This document shows positions 1 through 10,017 of a stretch of 64,000 bases of DNA, piece by piece (the stretch's first letter is position 1; every line of letters starts with the position of its first letter). Made by a program: the position numbers and the translations under genes. A model generated the notes under the pieces. The model had not been told where the DNA came from and searched no databases. It worked only from the letters and a program-made list of their open reading frames with translations. This DNA is from Enterobacter dykesii (GTDB lineage Bacteria; Pseudomonadota; Gammaproteobacteria; Enterobacterales; Enterobacteriaceae), in assembly GCF_008364625.2 (NCBI RefSeq), contig NZ_CP126604.1:310001-374000 (forward strand), written 5' to 3'.

Positions 1-37
1 ACTGTATCAGTGGCGTAAGGAGATCCGCGCGCAATGA
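1..37 (+). CDS. pnuC: 3' end of PnuC-type nicotinamide riboside transporter (partial)
   Basis: Only the last eleven codons are visible, reading LYQWRKEIRAQ and ending in TGA at 35-37. A short basic, Trp/Arg-rich cytoplasmic tail is typical of PnuC, and the next gene is a NadR-like NMN adenylyltransferase/ribosylnicotinamide kinase that starts inside this stop codon (ATGA overlap). PnuC imports nicotinamide riboside, which such a kinase would trap by phosphorylation. The identification rests mainly on this neighbour, because the body of the gene lies outside the window. Confidence 0.5.
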   Translation, partial: LYQWRKEIRAQ

Positions 38-1044
38 AGCTGTATGCCAACGGTCTGGTGGTAGGCAAATTCGCACCATTACATGCGGGCCATGAAGCGC
101 TTATCAATACGGCACTTGAGCAGTGCGAGACGGTCTGTATCATCAGCTATTCGTCGCCGGAAATACGCGGTTACGAACCTGAAAAGCGGCTTAACTGGTT
201 AACAACGCGCTTCCCGCAATGTCGCCACCTCGTGCTTTCGCCGCAAGTGTTGGCTTCATATGGCCTTGCGCCACCGCCACCGAATGACGCTGATGACGAT
301 CTTCACCGGCATTATGTTGCAACGCTATGTGAGGACATTTTGCATTGTCAGCCAGAGGCGGTATTTACTGCCGAAGACTATGGAGACGGGTTTGCCACTG
401 TCCTGAGCCAGCGTTTCGGACGACCGGTTGCGCACGTGCGTCTCCAGCGTCAACAGGGACCAGAGGCTCCATCGGGAACGCTCATCCGTTCTGATGTTCA
501 TCGTTATCGCAAGATGATGTCCCCTGAGGTGTATCGCAGCTTTGTTTTCCGTATCTGCTTATTAGGTGGAGAATCGACGGGCAAAAGCACGCTTGCAAAG
601 GCACTAGCGCAAACGCTAAACGTTCCGTACGTTGCAGAGTATGGTCGTGAACACTGGGAAGAGAAAAACGGCATCCTTGATCTGGAGGATTTGCTGCATA
701 TTGCCCGCGAGCAAGTGCGTCGGGAAGAATTAGCCTGCGCGGCGCCTTATCTGGTCTGTGATACGTCACCTTTAACGACCCTGTTTTACGCGCTCGATCA
801 GTTTGGCAGCGCGCCGCAGGCGTTAAAGGAGTTAGCCGAACGCGACTATTCTCTGGTCGTACTCTGCGGGGATGAATTTCCGTTTGTACAGGATGGCACC
901 CGACAGGGGGAGGCGTTTCGCCACCGACAGCAAGCGTGGTATGAAGCGGAGCTGTCGGCACGAAATATTCCTTTTCTGCGCGTGCAGGGCTCACTGCCTG
1001 AGCGAATCGATTGCATTTGCCGATATATCGAGTGTCTGGCCTGA
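34..1044 (+). CDS. NadR-like bifunctional NMN adenylyltransferase / ribosylnicotinamide kinase without HTH
   Basis: Predicted cytoplasmic NAD-salvage enzyme of 336 residues. Residues 9-20 carry the nucleotidyltransferase signature (VGKFAPLHAGH), and PSGTLIRSD near residue 147 resembles the second NMNAT motif. A P-loop, GGESTGKST, near residue 178 opens the C-terminal ribosylnicotinamide kinase domain. Classical enterobacterial NadR is about 410 residues and begins with a helix-turn-helix repressor domain; that part is missing, so this paralogue should be purely enzymatic. It overlaps the preceding pnuC-like gene by ATGA, which indicates translational coupling and a transport-plus-phosphorylation unit for nicotinamide riboside. 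Annotation pipelines often call such proteins only 'AAA family ATPase'. Confidence 0.75.
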   Translation: MKLYANGLVVGKFAPLHAGHEALINTALEQCETVCIISYSSPEIRGYEPEKRLNWLTTRFPQCRHLVLSPQVLASYGLAPPPPNDADDDLHRHYVATLCEDILHCQPEAVFTAEDYGDGFATVLSQRFGRPVAHVRLQRQQGPEAPSGTLIRSDVHRYRKMMSPEVYRSFVFRICLLGGESTGKSTLAKALAQTLNVPYVAEYGREHWEEKNGILDLEDLLHIAREQVRREELACAAPYLVCDTSPLTTLFYALDQFGSAPQALKELAERDYSLVVLCGDEFPFVQDGTRQGEAFRHRQQAWYEAELSARNIPFLRVQGSLPERIDCICRYIECLA

Positions 1045-1119
1045 TATCGCTCTCGACCTTCACCTGCTTCCGGTTTATTGTTGAAATCCCTGCCTCATCG
1101 AATTCCGGAGAACCATCGC

Positions 1120-2313
1120 GTGTTTCAGAAAGTTGACGCCTATGCCGGCGACCCTATCCTCTCCTTAATGGAGCGTTTCAAAGAAGATCCTCGCAGCGAC
1201 AAAGTGAATCTCAGCATCGGTCTGTACTACAACGAGGATGGCATCATTCCTCAATTAAAAGCCGTTGCCGAAGCCGAAACGCGTCTGAACGCTGTTCCAC
1301 ACGGTGCTTCTCTTTATCTGCCGATGGAAGGCTTAAACGCCTACCGCAACACCATCGCACCGTTGCTGTTTGGTGCCGATCACGCGGTGCTCGCGCAAAA
1401 ACGTGTGGCGACCATCCAGACGCTGGGCGGCTCGGGTGCGCTGAAAGTGGGCGCAGACTTCCTGAAAAAATATTTCCCGGATTCAGGCGTGTGGGTCAGC
1501 GACCCGACGTGGGAAAACCACGTTGCGATCTTCGAGGGCGCAGGTTTCAACGTGGCGACCTATCCGTGGTTCGACAGCGAAACGAACGGCGTGCGCGTCG
1601 AAGCGCTGCTGGAAAAACTGAACACCCTGCCGGCGCGCAGCATTGTGCTGCTGCATCCGTGCTGCCATAACCCGACCGGTGCGGATCTCACCAACGCCCA
1701 GTGGGATGCGGTGATTGAGGTACTGAAGGCCCGCGACCTGATTCCGTTCCTCGACATCGCCTACCAGGGCTTTGGCGCGGGTATGGAAGAAGATGCTTAC
1801 GCTATCCGCGCCGTGGCCAGCGCCGGGCTGCCAGCGCTGGTCAGCAACTCCTTCTCTAAAATCTTCTCCCTGTACGGTGAACGCGTTGGCGGTCTGTCCG
1901 TGGTCTGTGAAGACGCCGAAGCGGCGGGTCGCGTGCTCGGCCAGCTGAAAGCGACGGTGCGCCGCATTTACTCCAGCCCGCCAAACTTTGGTGCGCAGGT
2001 GGTGGCGACGGTTCTCGGTGACGAACAGCTGAAAGCGTCCTGGCTTGCCGAAGTGGAAGCGATGCGTAAGCGCATCCTGTCCATGCGTCAGGAGCTGGTT
2101 AACGTGCTGAAAGAGGCCGTGCCGGGACATAACTTCGACTATCTGCTCAAGCAGCGCGGGATGTTCAGCTATACCGGTCTGAGCGCGGCGCAGGTCGACC
2201 GTCTGCGCGAAGAGTTCGGCGTCTACCTGATCGCCAGCGGCCGTATGTGCGTGGCGGGCCTTAATGCCAGCAACGTTCATCGCGTGGCGCAGGCGTTTGC
2301 TGCTGTAATGTAA
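1120..2313 (+). CDS. tyrB: Aromatic-amino-acid aminotransferase TyrB
   Basis: Cytoplasmic pyridoxal-phosphate transaminase for the last step of tyrosine and phenylalanine synthesis, also active on aspartate and leucine precursors. The 397-residue product matches E. coli TyrB over its whole length. The PLP lysine lies in [17 protein letters not shown], and the substrate-binding arginine region is near [10 protein letters not shown] at the C-terminus. I place the start at GTG 1120, not at the upstream TTG 1078, because GTG gives the exact family length and [14 protein letters not shown]-terminus and is preceded by GGAG at 1107-1110. Expression is normally TyrR-repressed; I found no convincing TyrR box upstream. 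The gene is followed directly by an IS element. Confidence 0.96.
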   Translation: MFQKVDAYAGDPILSLMERFKEDPRSDKVNLSIGLYYNEDGIIPQLKAVAEAETRLNAVPHGASLYLPMEGLNAYRNTIAPLLFGADHAVLAQKRVATIQTLGGSGALKVGADFLKKYFPDSGVWVSDPTWENHVAIFEGAGFNVATYPWFDSETNGVRVEALLEKLNTLPARSIVLLHPCCHNPTGADLTNAQWDAVIEVLKARDLIPFLDIAYQGFGAGMEEDAYAIRAVASAGLPALVSNSFSKIFSLYGERVGGLSVVCEDAEAAGRVLGQLKATVRRIYSSPPNFGAQVVATVLGDEQLKASWLAEVEAMRKRILSMRQELVNVLKEAVPGHNFDYLLKQRGMFSYTGLSAAQVDRLREEFGVYLIASGRMCVAGLNASNVHRVAQAFAAVM

Positions 2314-2328
2314 GCACTTACCAACCAT

Positions 2329-2343
2329 CCCTCTCCCTGTGGG
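2329..2343. repeat. Intergenic palindrome copy 1, left half (split by the IS)
   Basis: Reads CCCTCTCCCTGTGGG directly before the IS. It is the left arm of the palindrome family seen intact at 16880, 21019, 24765 and elsewhere. Confidence 0.85.
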
Positions 2344-2393
2344 TGTACAGTCCGGGGACATGGTAGACAGGTGTTCGGGGACATGGTGAACAC
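2344..2393 (+). repeat. Left terminal inverted repeat of the IS481-family element
   Basis: Two related motifs lie in tandem: CCGGGGACATGGTAGACA and TCGGGGACATGGTGAACA. The repeated CGGGGACATGGT core inside one end looks like a duplicated transposase-binding site. Confidence 0.85.
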
Positions 2394-2396
2394 TTT

Positions 2397-3539
2397 TTAA
2401 CATCCTTTACCCATGGTGATCGACTTTTTCTTCAGGTCGATCACCCCCACTTTCGTGCTGTACCACCACACCTCATAGCTGCCGTCTTCCTGCATTTCCT
2501 TCAGCCCGACCCGTTCTCCCCTGAACGCCTTGCCTGCGCTCAGACTTACCCCTTTCACGCTCAGCTTTCCGCTGATATCCACTTTCCTTACCATCACGCC
2601 CTCGTCGTATTCCGGGGGCGTTGTGTTGCCGCTGTACTGCCGCGCTGACGGCTGATACCGCGAGCCCGGTACCGCCATATCCAGCGCCTCGTGCGGGCGT
2701 TCAAGGTTGTACACCGTCCGCCAGTGGTCGAAGGCACGCTGCAGTTCGCCCTCGTTCGCGAACCACTTCCCCTGCAGCACTTCCGCCTTCAGGCTGCGGT
2801 GAAAACGCTCCAGCTTGCCCTGCGTCTGCGGATGATAAGGCCGGGAATGGCCCACCCGGATACCGTGGCGCATCAGCCACAGCTCCAGCGCCGTCCAGGT
2901 ACCGGTGGTGTCGCCCCACGGTGAGCCGTTGTCCATTGTCATCCGGTCCGGCAGGCCGTAACGTTCAAACACGCTGACCAGCTGCTGCTGCACGGTCTCG
3001 CGCCGTTCATCGGTACAGGGCGCCAGGCACAGGGAAAAACGGGAGTGGTCGTCCAGCAGGGTGAGCGGATGGCAGCGGCCGCCGCCAAAGGGAAAGTGGC
3101 CCTTAAAATCCATCTGCCAGAGGCGGTTCGGCGCGTCGTGTTCGAACCGTCCCGTGGCGGGTATGCCCGGTGAAGCGCCCGGCAGCAGACCATGGCGGGC
3201 CATCAGGCTATGGACGGTGCTGAAGGCGGGCATGCGGTGCCCCTGGTCTTCGAGCCAGCGCTTAATCTTGCGGGCTCCCCAGCGTTCATGGCGGTCATGG
3301 GCCATGCGCAGCAGGGCAGTGATGTCGTCAGATGAGCGGTTCGGGGAATGGTGGGGTATGCGGGGCCGGTCCTGAAGGCCGGACGGGCCTTCCTGAGCCC
3401 AGCGCTGAAGCCACTTGTAGCCGGTGGCAGGTGAAATGCCGAAGCGACGGCAGAGGGAACGGATGTTCGCCCCGTCCTGCGAGGCGAACAAAACAAACTC
3501 AGTACGTAATGACATGGTATCTCTCGCATCCCAGGGCAT
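2397..3539 (-). CDS. IS481-family DDE transposase
   Basis: The 380-residue product has an N-terminal helix-turn-helix region at about residues 15-60 (IRSLCRRFGISPATGYKWLQ) and an rve integrase core. The probable catalytic triad is Asp144 in LWQMDFKGHFP, Asp203 in RMTMDNGSPW and Glu244 in QGKLERFHRSLK. I chose ATG 3539 (MPWDARDTMSLRTEF) because GGAG lies seven bases upstream and this is the usual N-terminus in the family; an in-frame ATG at 3551 has no better ribosome site. No frameshift or stop interrupts the frame, so the element should be able to transpose. Confidence 0.92.
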   Translation of the reverse strand: MPWDARDTMSLRTEFVLFASQDGANIRSLCRRFGISPATGYKWLQRWAQEGPSGLQDRPRIPHHSPNRSSDDITALLRMAHDRHERWGARKIKRWLEDQGHRMPAFSTVHSLMARHGLLPGASPGIPATGRFEHDAPNRLWQMDFKGHFPFGGGRCHPLTLLDDHSRFSLCLAPCTDERRETVQQQLVSVFERYGLPDRMTMDNGSPWGDTTGTWTALELWLMRHGIRVGHSRPYHPQTQGKLERFHRSLKAEVLQGKWFANEGELQRAFDHWRTVYNLERPHEALDMAVPGSRYQPSARQYSGNTTPPEYDEGVMVRKVDISGKLSVKGVSLSAGKAFRGERVGLKEMQEDGSYEVWWYSTKVGVIDLKKKSITMGKGC

Positions 3540-3578
3540 AAGCGACTCCATAAACGGGTTCTTATGCCTTAGTTGTAA

Positions 3579-3628
3579 GTGTCTACCATGTTCCCGAACA
3601 AGTGTTCACTATGTCCCCGGACCGTACA
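3579..3628 (-). repeat. Right terminal inverted repeat of the IS481-family element
   Basis: On the minus strand this reads TGTACGGTCCGGGGACATAG followed by a second copy of the CGGGRACATGGT core, mirroring the left end with a few mismatches. Confidence 0.85.
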
Positions 3629-3658
3629 GTGGGAGAGGGGCGGGGTGAGGGCATCAGG
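3629..3658. repeat. Intergenic palindrome copy 1, right half (split by the IS)
   Basis: Begins GTGGGAGAGGGGCGGGGTGA directly after the IS and continues into the GGGTGAGGG tail found in other full copies. The first five bases repeat the last five before the IS. Confidence 0.85.
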
Positions 3659-3820
3659 CCGTACAAAGACGTTGCCCGGCATTCTGTGATCATCTTCTTT
3701 TTATTCAGCTTCATAAGCAAAAACTCCTTCCCTTCACCTCCCGCTGGGGTTATGGTCGGGTAGTTTTTTGACCATCCGCTCAAATTAAAACGATAACAAA
3801 CTGAATATTCAGGGGAAAAT

Positions 3821-4534
3821 ATGCGCAAGATCACACTGGCGCTCAGCGCCGCCTGCTTATTGTTCTCGCTTAACAGCGCCGTCGTCGCGCGAGCTTCTGC
3901 CCCGACGCCGCTTTACACCGGCACCACCGCCGCCATTCTTGCCGAGCAGGCACCCATTCACTGGGTTTCCGTGGCCCAAATCGAAAACAGCCTGATTGGC
4001 CGCGCGCCAATGGCCGTGGGCTTTGACATTGACGATACCGTGCTGTTCTCAAGCCCCGGCTTCTGGCGCGGGAAGAAAACGTATTCACCCGACAGCGAAG
4101 CGTATCTGAAGAACCCGGAATTCTGGGAAAAAATGAATAACGGCTGGGACGAATTCAGCATCCCGAAAGAGGTTGCCCGTGCGCTTATTGCTATGCACGT
4201 GAAGCGTGGTGACAGCATCTACTTTGTTACCGGCCGCAGTCAGACCAAAACCGAAACCGTCTCTAAAACGCTGCAGGATGATTTCCAGATCCCGGCGACC
4301 AGCATGAACCCGGTCATTTTTGCCGGTGACAAAGAAGGGCAAAACACCAAAACCCAATGGCTGGAAAAGAAAAATATCAAAGTATTCTACGGTGATTCAG
4401 ATAACGACATCACCGCCGCGCATGACGTGGGGGCCAGAGGGATCAGGGTATTGCGTGCCTCTAACTCGACCTATCGACCGCTGCCGATGGCCGGAAAGTT
4501 TGGCGAAGAGGTGATCGTCAACTCGGAGTATTAA
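3821..4534 (+). CDS. aphA: Class B acid phosphatase AphA, periplasmic
   Basis: Non-specific periplasmic phosphatase and phosphotransferase of the DDDD/HAD superfamily, 237 residues, matching E. coli AphA end to end. A signal peptide covers about residues 1-25, with cleavage expected after an ALA-like ARA motif. The nucleophile motif [11 protein letters not shown] places the catalytic aspartates at 69 and 71; motif II is FVTGRS and the distal acidic motif is [11 protein letters not shown]. It dephosphorylates nucleotides and other organic phosphomonoesters as a Mg-dependent homotetramer. It stands alone, about 160 bp after the split palindrome and IS; the IS may have separated it from upstream signals, but its own ATG-proximal region AGGGGAAAAT looks intact. 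Confidence 0.96.
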   Translation: MRKITLALSAACLLFSLNSAVVARASAPTPLYTGTTAAILAEQAPIHWVSVAQIENSLIGRAPMAVGFDIDDTVLFSSPGFWRGKKTYSPDSEAYLKNPEFWEKMNNGWDEFSIPKEVARALIAMHVKRGDSIYFVTGRSQTKTETVSKTLQDDFQIPATSMNPVIFAGDKEGQNTKTQWLEKKNIKVFYGDSDNDITAAHDVGARGIRVLRASNSTYRPLPMAGKFGEEVIVNSEY

Positions 4535-4647
4535 GTATCCGGCAGCGGGTTTGACTCTTTTTTAATCAAATCTCGCTGCTGCGGGTTTTACCTTTCGTCT
4601 TCTTGCTGCACACTTAGAAAGATTCATCTTTCATCACGGAGCAGCAC

Positions 4648-5064
4648 ATGTGGTACCAACAGACCCTGACCTTAAGCGCTAAACCACGCGGATTTCACCT
4701 GGTGACGGATGAAGTCATCGGGCAACTCCGCGATCTGTCGCGGGTGAAAACGGGTTTGCTGCATCTGCTGCTTCAGCACACGTCAGCCTCTCTCACGCTG
4801 AATGAAAATTGCGATCCCACCGTCCGATCCGACATGGAGCACCATTTTCTGAAGAGCGTCCCGGACAACGCGCCTTACGAGCATGACTATGAGGGGGCGG
4901 ACGATATGCCTTCCCATATTAAATCCTCCCTGCTGGGCGTGTCGTTGATGCTGCCGGTTCACAACGGCCGGCTGCTGTTGGGAACGTGGCAGGGGATCTG
5001 GCTGGGAGAGCATCGCATTCACGGTGGTTCGCGTAAAATTATCGCCACGCTACAAGGGGAATAA
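4648..5064 (+). CDS. yjbQ: YjbQ, UPF0047 family (secondary thiamine-phosphate synthase type)
   Basis: A 138-residue cytoplasmic protein nearly identical in layout to E. coli YjbQ. Family motifs are visible: [18 protein letters not shown] near residues 43-60, and the C-terminal [18 protein letters not shown], which holds conserved His and Glu residues. E. coli YjbQ has weak thiamine-phosphate synthase activity; its physiological role is uncertain. CGGAG lies seven bases upstream of the ATG. yjbR begins two bases after the stop codon, so the two are co-transcribed, the same arrangement as in E. coli. Confidence 0.93.
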   Translation: MWYQQTLTLSAKPRGFHLVTDEVIGQLRDLSRVKTGLLHLLLQHTSASLTLNENCDPTVRSDMEHHFLKSVPDNAPYEHDYEGADDMPSHIKSSLLGVSLMLPVHNGRLLLGTWQGIWLGEHRIHGGSRKIIATLQGE

Positions 5065-5066
5065 AG

Positions 5067-5420
5067 ATGACAATTTCGGAGATACTACAGTACTGCATGA
5101 GCAAGCCCGGCGCGGAGCAGAGCGTCCACAGCGACTGGAAAGCCACGCAGATTAAGGTGGGTGATGTGCTGTTTGCGATGGTGAAAGAGGTGGAAGGCCG
5201 TCCGGCGGCGTCGCTGAAAACCAGCCCTGAACTGGCGGATTTGCTACGTCAACAGCATGATGACGTGAGGCCGAGCAAGCACCTCAATAAGGCGCACTGG
5301 AGCACCGTCTATCTGGATGGATCGATTCCTGGCTCGCAGATTTACTACCTGGTGGACGCGTCCTATCAGCAGGCGGTTGAGCTGCTGCCGGAAACCACCC
5401 GACAGCAACTCTCCGTGTGA
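5067..5420 (+). CDS. yjbR: YjbR, MmcQ/YjbR family protein
   Basis: A 117-residue protein of the MmcQ/YjbR family, whose fold resembles DNA-binding domains but whose function is not established. It matches E. coli YjbR along its length, including YCMSKPGAEQSVHSDWKATQ at the N-terminus and LNKAHWSTVYLDGS towards the C-terminus. It is the second gene of the yjbQR unit and ends three bases before the convergent uvrA stop codon. No hairpin separates the two genes, so transcripts probably run into each other. Confidence 0.92.
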   Translation: MTISEILQYCMSKPGAEQSVHSDWKATQIKVGDVLFAMVKEVEGRPAASLKTSPELADLLRQQHDDVRPSKHLNKAHWSTVYLDGSIPGSQIYYLVDASYQQAVELLPETTRQQLSV

Positions 5421-5423
5421 CAA

Positions 5424-8246
<2,823 letters not shown>

Positions 8247-8333
8247 TCACCTTTCCCGGTTGGAACACGGATTGCCTGATTTGTTTGAAGGACAAACGGC
8301 TGTCAGAAACGGCTAATTATGACACAATTTGAC

Positions 8334-8349
8334 CTGTTTGAATATACAG
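8334..8349. promoter_or_regulatory. LexA (SOS) box shared by uvrA and ssb
   Basis: CTGTTTGAATATACAG matches the 16-bp CTGT-N8-ACAG consensus at both half sites, with an AT-rich centre. It lies 85 bp before the uvrA start and about 150 bp before ssb, as in E. coli, where the two genes are divergently SOS-regulated. Confidence 0.9.
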
Positions 8350-8496
8350 TATTGGAATGCATTTTCTGATTGGCTGTGTAACAATGTGGAGTTGCGAGAG
8401 AACTCTGGAACGTGCTACGCAACTATCAAAGTGCAGCATGGAAATGGTACACTCGCGCGTTTACACTATTAAGAAACGTATTCAGGAGACACGAAC

Positions 8497-9027
8497 ATGG
8501 CCAGCAGAGGCGTAAACAAGGTGATTCTCGTCGGTAATCTGGGCCAGGACCCGGAAGTACGCTACATGCCGAGTGGTGGCGCAGTTGCCAACATTACGCT
8601 GGCTACTTCCGAATCCTGGCGTGATAAAGCGACCGGTGAGATGAAAGAGCAGACCGAATGGCACCGTGTAGTGCTGTTTGGCAAACTGGCAGAAGTGGCC
8701 GGTGAGTATCTGCGTAAAGGTTCTCAGGTCTATATCGAAGGCCAGCTGCGTACCCGCAAATGGACCGATCAGTCCGGCGCTGAGAAGTACACCACGGAAG
8801 TCGTGGTCAACGTGGGCGGCACCATGCAGATGCTGGGTGGACGTCAGGGCGGTGGCGCACCGGCAGGTGGCGGTCAGAGCCAGCAGCAGGGCGGTTGGGG
8901 TCAGCCTCAGCAGCCGCAGGGCGGCAACCAGTTCAGCGGCGGCGCGCAGTCTCGTCCGCAGCAGCAGTCTGCTCCGGCGCCGTCTAACGAACCGCCAATG
9001 GATTTCGACGACGACATTCCGTTCTGA
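8497..9027 (+). CDS. ssb: Single-stranded DNA-binding protein SSB
   Basis: Essential tetrameric ssDNA-binding protein of replication, recombination and repair. In the 176-residue product, residues 1-112 form the OB fold ([20 protein letters not shown] at the start). This is followed by a Gly/Gln-rich flexible linker ([24 protein letters not shown]) and the acidic C-terminal tip MDFDDDIPF, which recruits partner proteins. AGGAG upstream fits the ATG at 8497. A strong terminator follows about 25 bp after the stop codon. Confidence 0.98.
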   Translation: MASRGVNKVILVGNLGQDPEVRYMPSGGAVANITLATSESWRDKATGEMKEQTEWHRVVLFGKLAEVAGEYLRKGSQVYIEGQLRTRKWTDQSGAEKYTTEVVVNVGGTMQMLGGRQGGGAPAGGGQSQQQGGWGQPQQPQGGNQFSGGAQSRPQQQSAPAPSNEPPMDFDDDIPF

Positions 9028-9045
9028 TTTCCGCGCGCTGAAAAC

Positions 9046-9077
9046 AAAAAACCCAGACTAGCGTCTGGGTTTTTTTA
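9046..9077 (+). terminator. Rho-independent terminator of ssb, bidirectional
   Basis: Stem CCCAGAC (9052-9058) pairs with GTCTGGG (9063-9069) over a TAGC loop, flanked by six A residues and seven T residues. It therefore serves both ssb and the convergent yjcB. Confidence 0.95.
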
Positions 9078-9089
9078 TTCCGGAAGGGA

Positions 9090-9371
9090 TCAGGTAATCA
9101 CCATCGGCCAGTCTGGCGGCGTGTGGCTCATCGCCTCAACCATCACCACTTTAATATTTTCCCAGACGGCGGCGATATCCAGCGGGGTGATGCCAAGCAG
9201 GCCCGTTGCAAACCAGCAGGCTGAGCCCAGCCCCAGCAGGGTGCTGATGACAGCAAGACCCGCATAGTCAGATTTACGAAACTGAATGTTCAGCGTGCTG
9301 GCTAAAAACATCAGTACCGCACTCAACAAAGGCCAGCGCAGGAGAACCATGCTGGTGGTAATGGTTGCCAT
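9090..9371 (-). CDS. yjcB: YjcB family small membrane protein
   Basis: A 93-residue protein of unknown function resembling E. coli YjcB throughout (VLLRWPLLSAVLMFLASTLN, PPDWPMVIT). Two hydrophobic segments, at about residues 8-26 and 36-60, make it a likely inner-membrane protein. I place the start at ATG 9371: AGAGG lies about nine bases upstream of it, whereas the ATG at 9380 abuts that sequence too closely. A perfect CRP core site lies about 65 bp upstream, suggesting cAMP-CRP control, which I have not seen reported. Confidence 0.88.
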   Translation of the reverse strand: MATITTSMVLLRWPLLSAVLMFLASTLNIQFRKSDYAGLAVISTLLGLGSACWFATGLLGITPLDIAAVWENIKVVMVEAMSHTPPDWPMVIT

Positions 9372-9433
9372 AAAACCCATCCTCTATAAAACAGACGAAC
9401 TGAATGAAACGGTGTTTCTCGTTACAAAATATG

Positions 9434-9449
9434 TGTGAACTATATCACA
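9434..9449. promoter_or_regulatory. Candidate CRP site upstream of yjcB
   Basis: TGTGAACTATATCACA has both perfect half sites (TGTGA-N6-TCACA). It lies 63 bp upstream of the yjcB start and about 570 bp upstream of pdeC, so yjcB is the nearer target. Confidence 0.7.
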
Positions 9450-10017
9450 TTTGTTGATTTATTCGCCAGTATCTGTGCGATCAAAAAAGAGGATTTTATT
9501 CCTCAGGAAAGGCGGTTGAGCAGGCAGACCCGGACTCGGCGCATGAGGAGGCAGACCCACTGCGTGCCGGAAACGCCCTTCGGGCAAGTGGGAGTAACTC
9601 AAATTCGGTTTTTATAAGTGGGGCCGTTATTCTCTGCCAATCCTGAAAATAGTGTGGCGAAGACTGATTATTTATAAATCAACGAACACAATATCTCAGA
9701 GCAAATAGCATAAAACGTCATGGTGAAGTTGTACTTTTTTCATGCTGTCAGACATTTGGCTTAATCAACGATCGTCTGTTGTGTTATCTTCCCGCCTGCC
9801 CCGGCGGGCTGGATAATTATTTTCCTTAATTGAAACGGAACGAATACTTACAGTTTAACTTACGGGAAAATATTATCGTCATAACGAAATTTAAGATTTT
9901 TAATACTAAAAGTCAGTTGCTAACTTCGCATGATTCATGCAACGTAATCACCTGTTTAACAAAGCATCCGGCCTTCATTACTACAGGCGTACAACATGCA
10001 GGGATATAGGGCGGGAA
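9450..10017. other. Intergenic region before pdeC with a GC-rich repeat-bearing segment
   Basis: Most of this stretch is AT-rich and without a gene. At about 9515-9600 lies a GC-rich island with the direct repeat AGGCAGACCC at 9522-9531 and 9549-9558, followed by a small hairpin GCCCTTCGGGC. No convincing reading frame or known RNA family was recognised. The rest probably holds the pdeC promoter and a long leader. Confidence 0.5.

Larger units (their letters stand above)
2344..3628 (-). mobile_element. IS481-family insertion sequence, complete, with 5-bp target duplication
   Basis: A 1285-bp element with one transposase gene. The left end starts TGTACAGTCCGGGGACAT at 2344, and the right end, read inward from 3628, starts TGTACGGTCCGGGGACAT. 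The two 50-bp ends are imperfect inverted repeats, about 42 of 50 identical by eye. The pentamer GTGGG occurs at 2339-2343 and again at 3629-3633, a probable target-site duplication. The flanks rejoin into CCCTCTCCCTGTGGGAGAGG, the common intergenic palindrome of this genome, so the element landed in such a repeat between tyrB and aphA. Intact ends and an intact transposase suggest recent insertion. I do not recognise the exact IS name. Confidence 0.88.

Noticed and set aside
9505..9610. c-di-GMP riboswitch in front of pdeC
   Set aside because: The GC-rich segment does not contain the conserved GEMM-I motifs (for example CGCACAGGGCAAACC), so this identity is not supported.
9435..9617. 60-codon frame in the yjcB-pdeC gap
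   Set aside because: Starts inside the CRP site region without a ribosome site; translation is Arg-rich and unlike known proteins.
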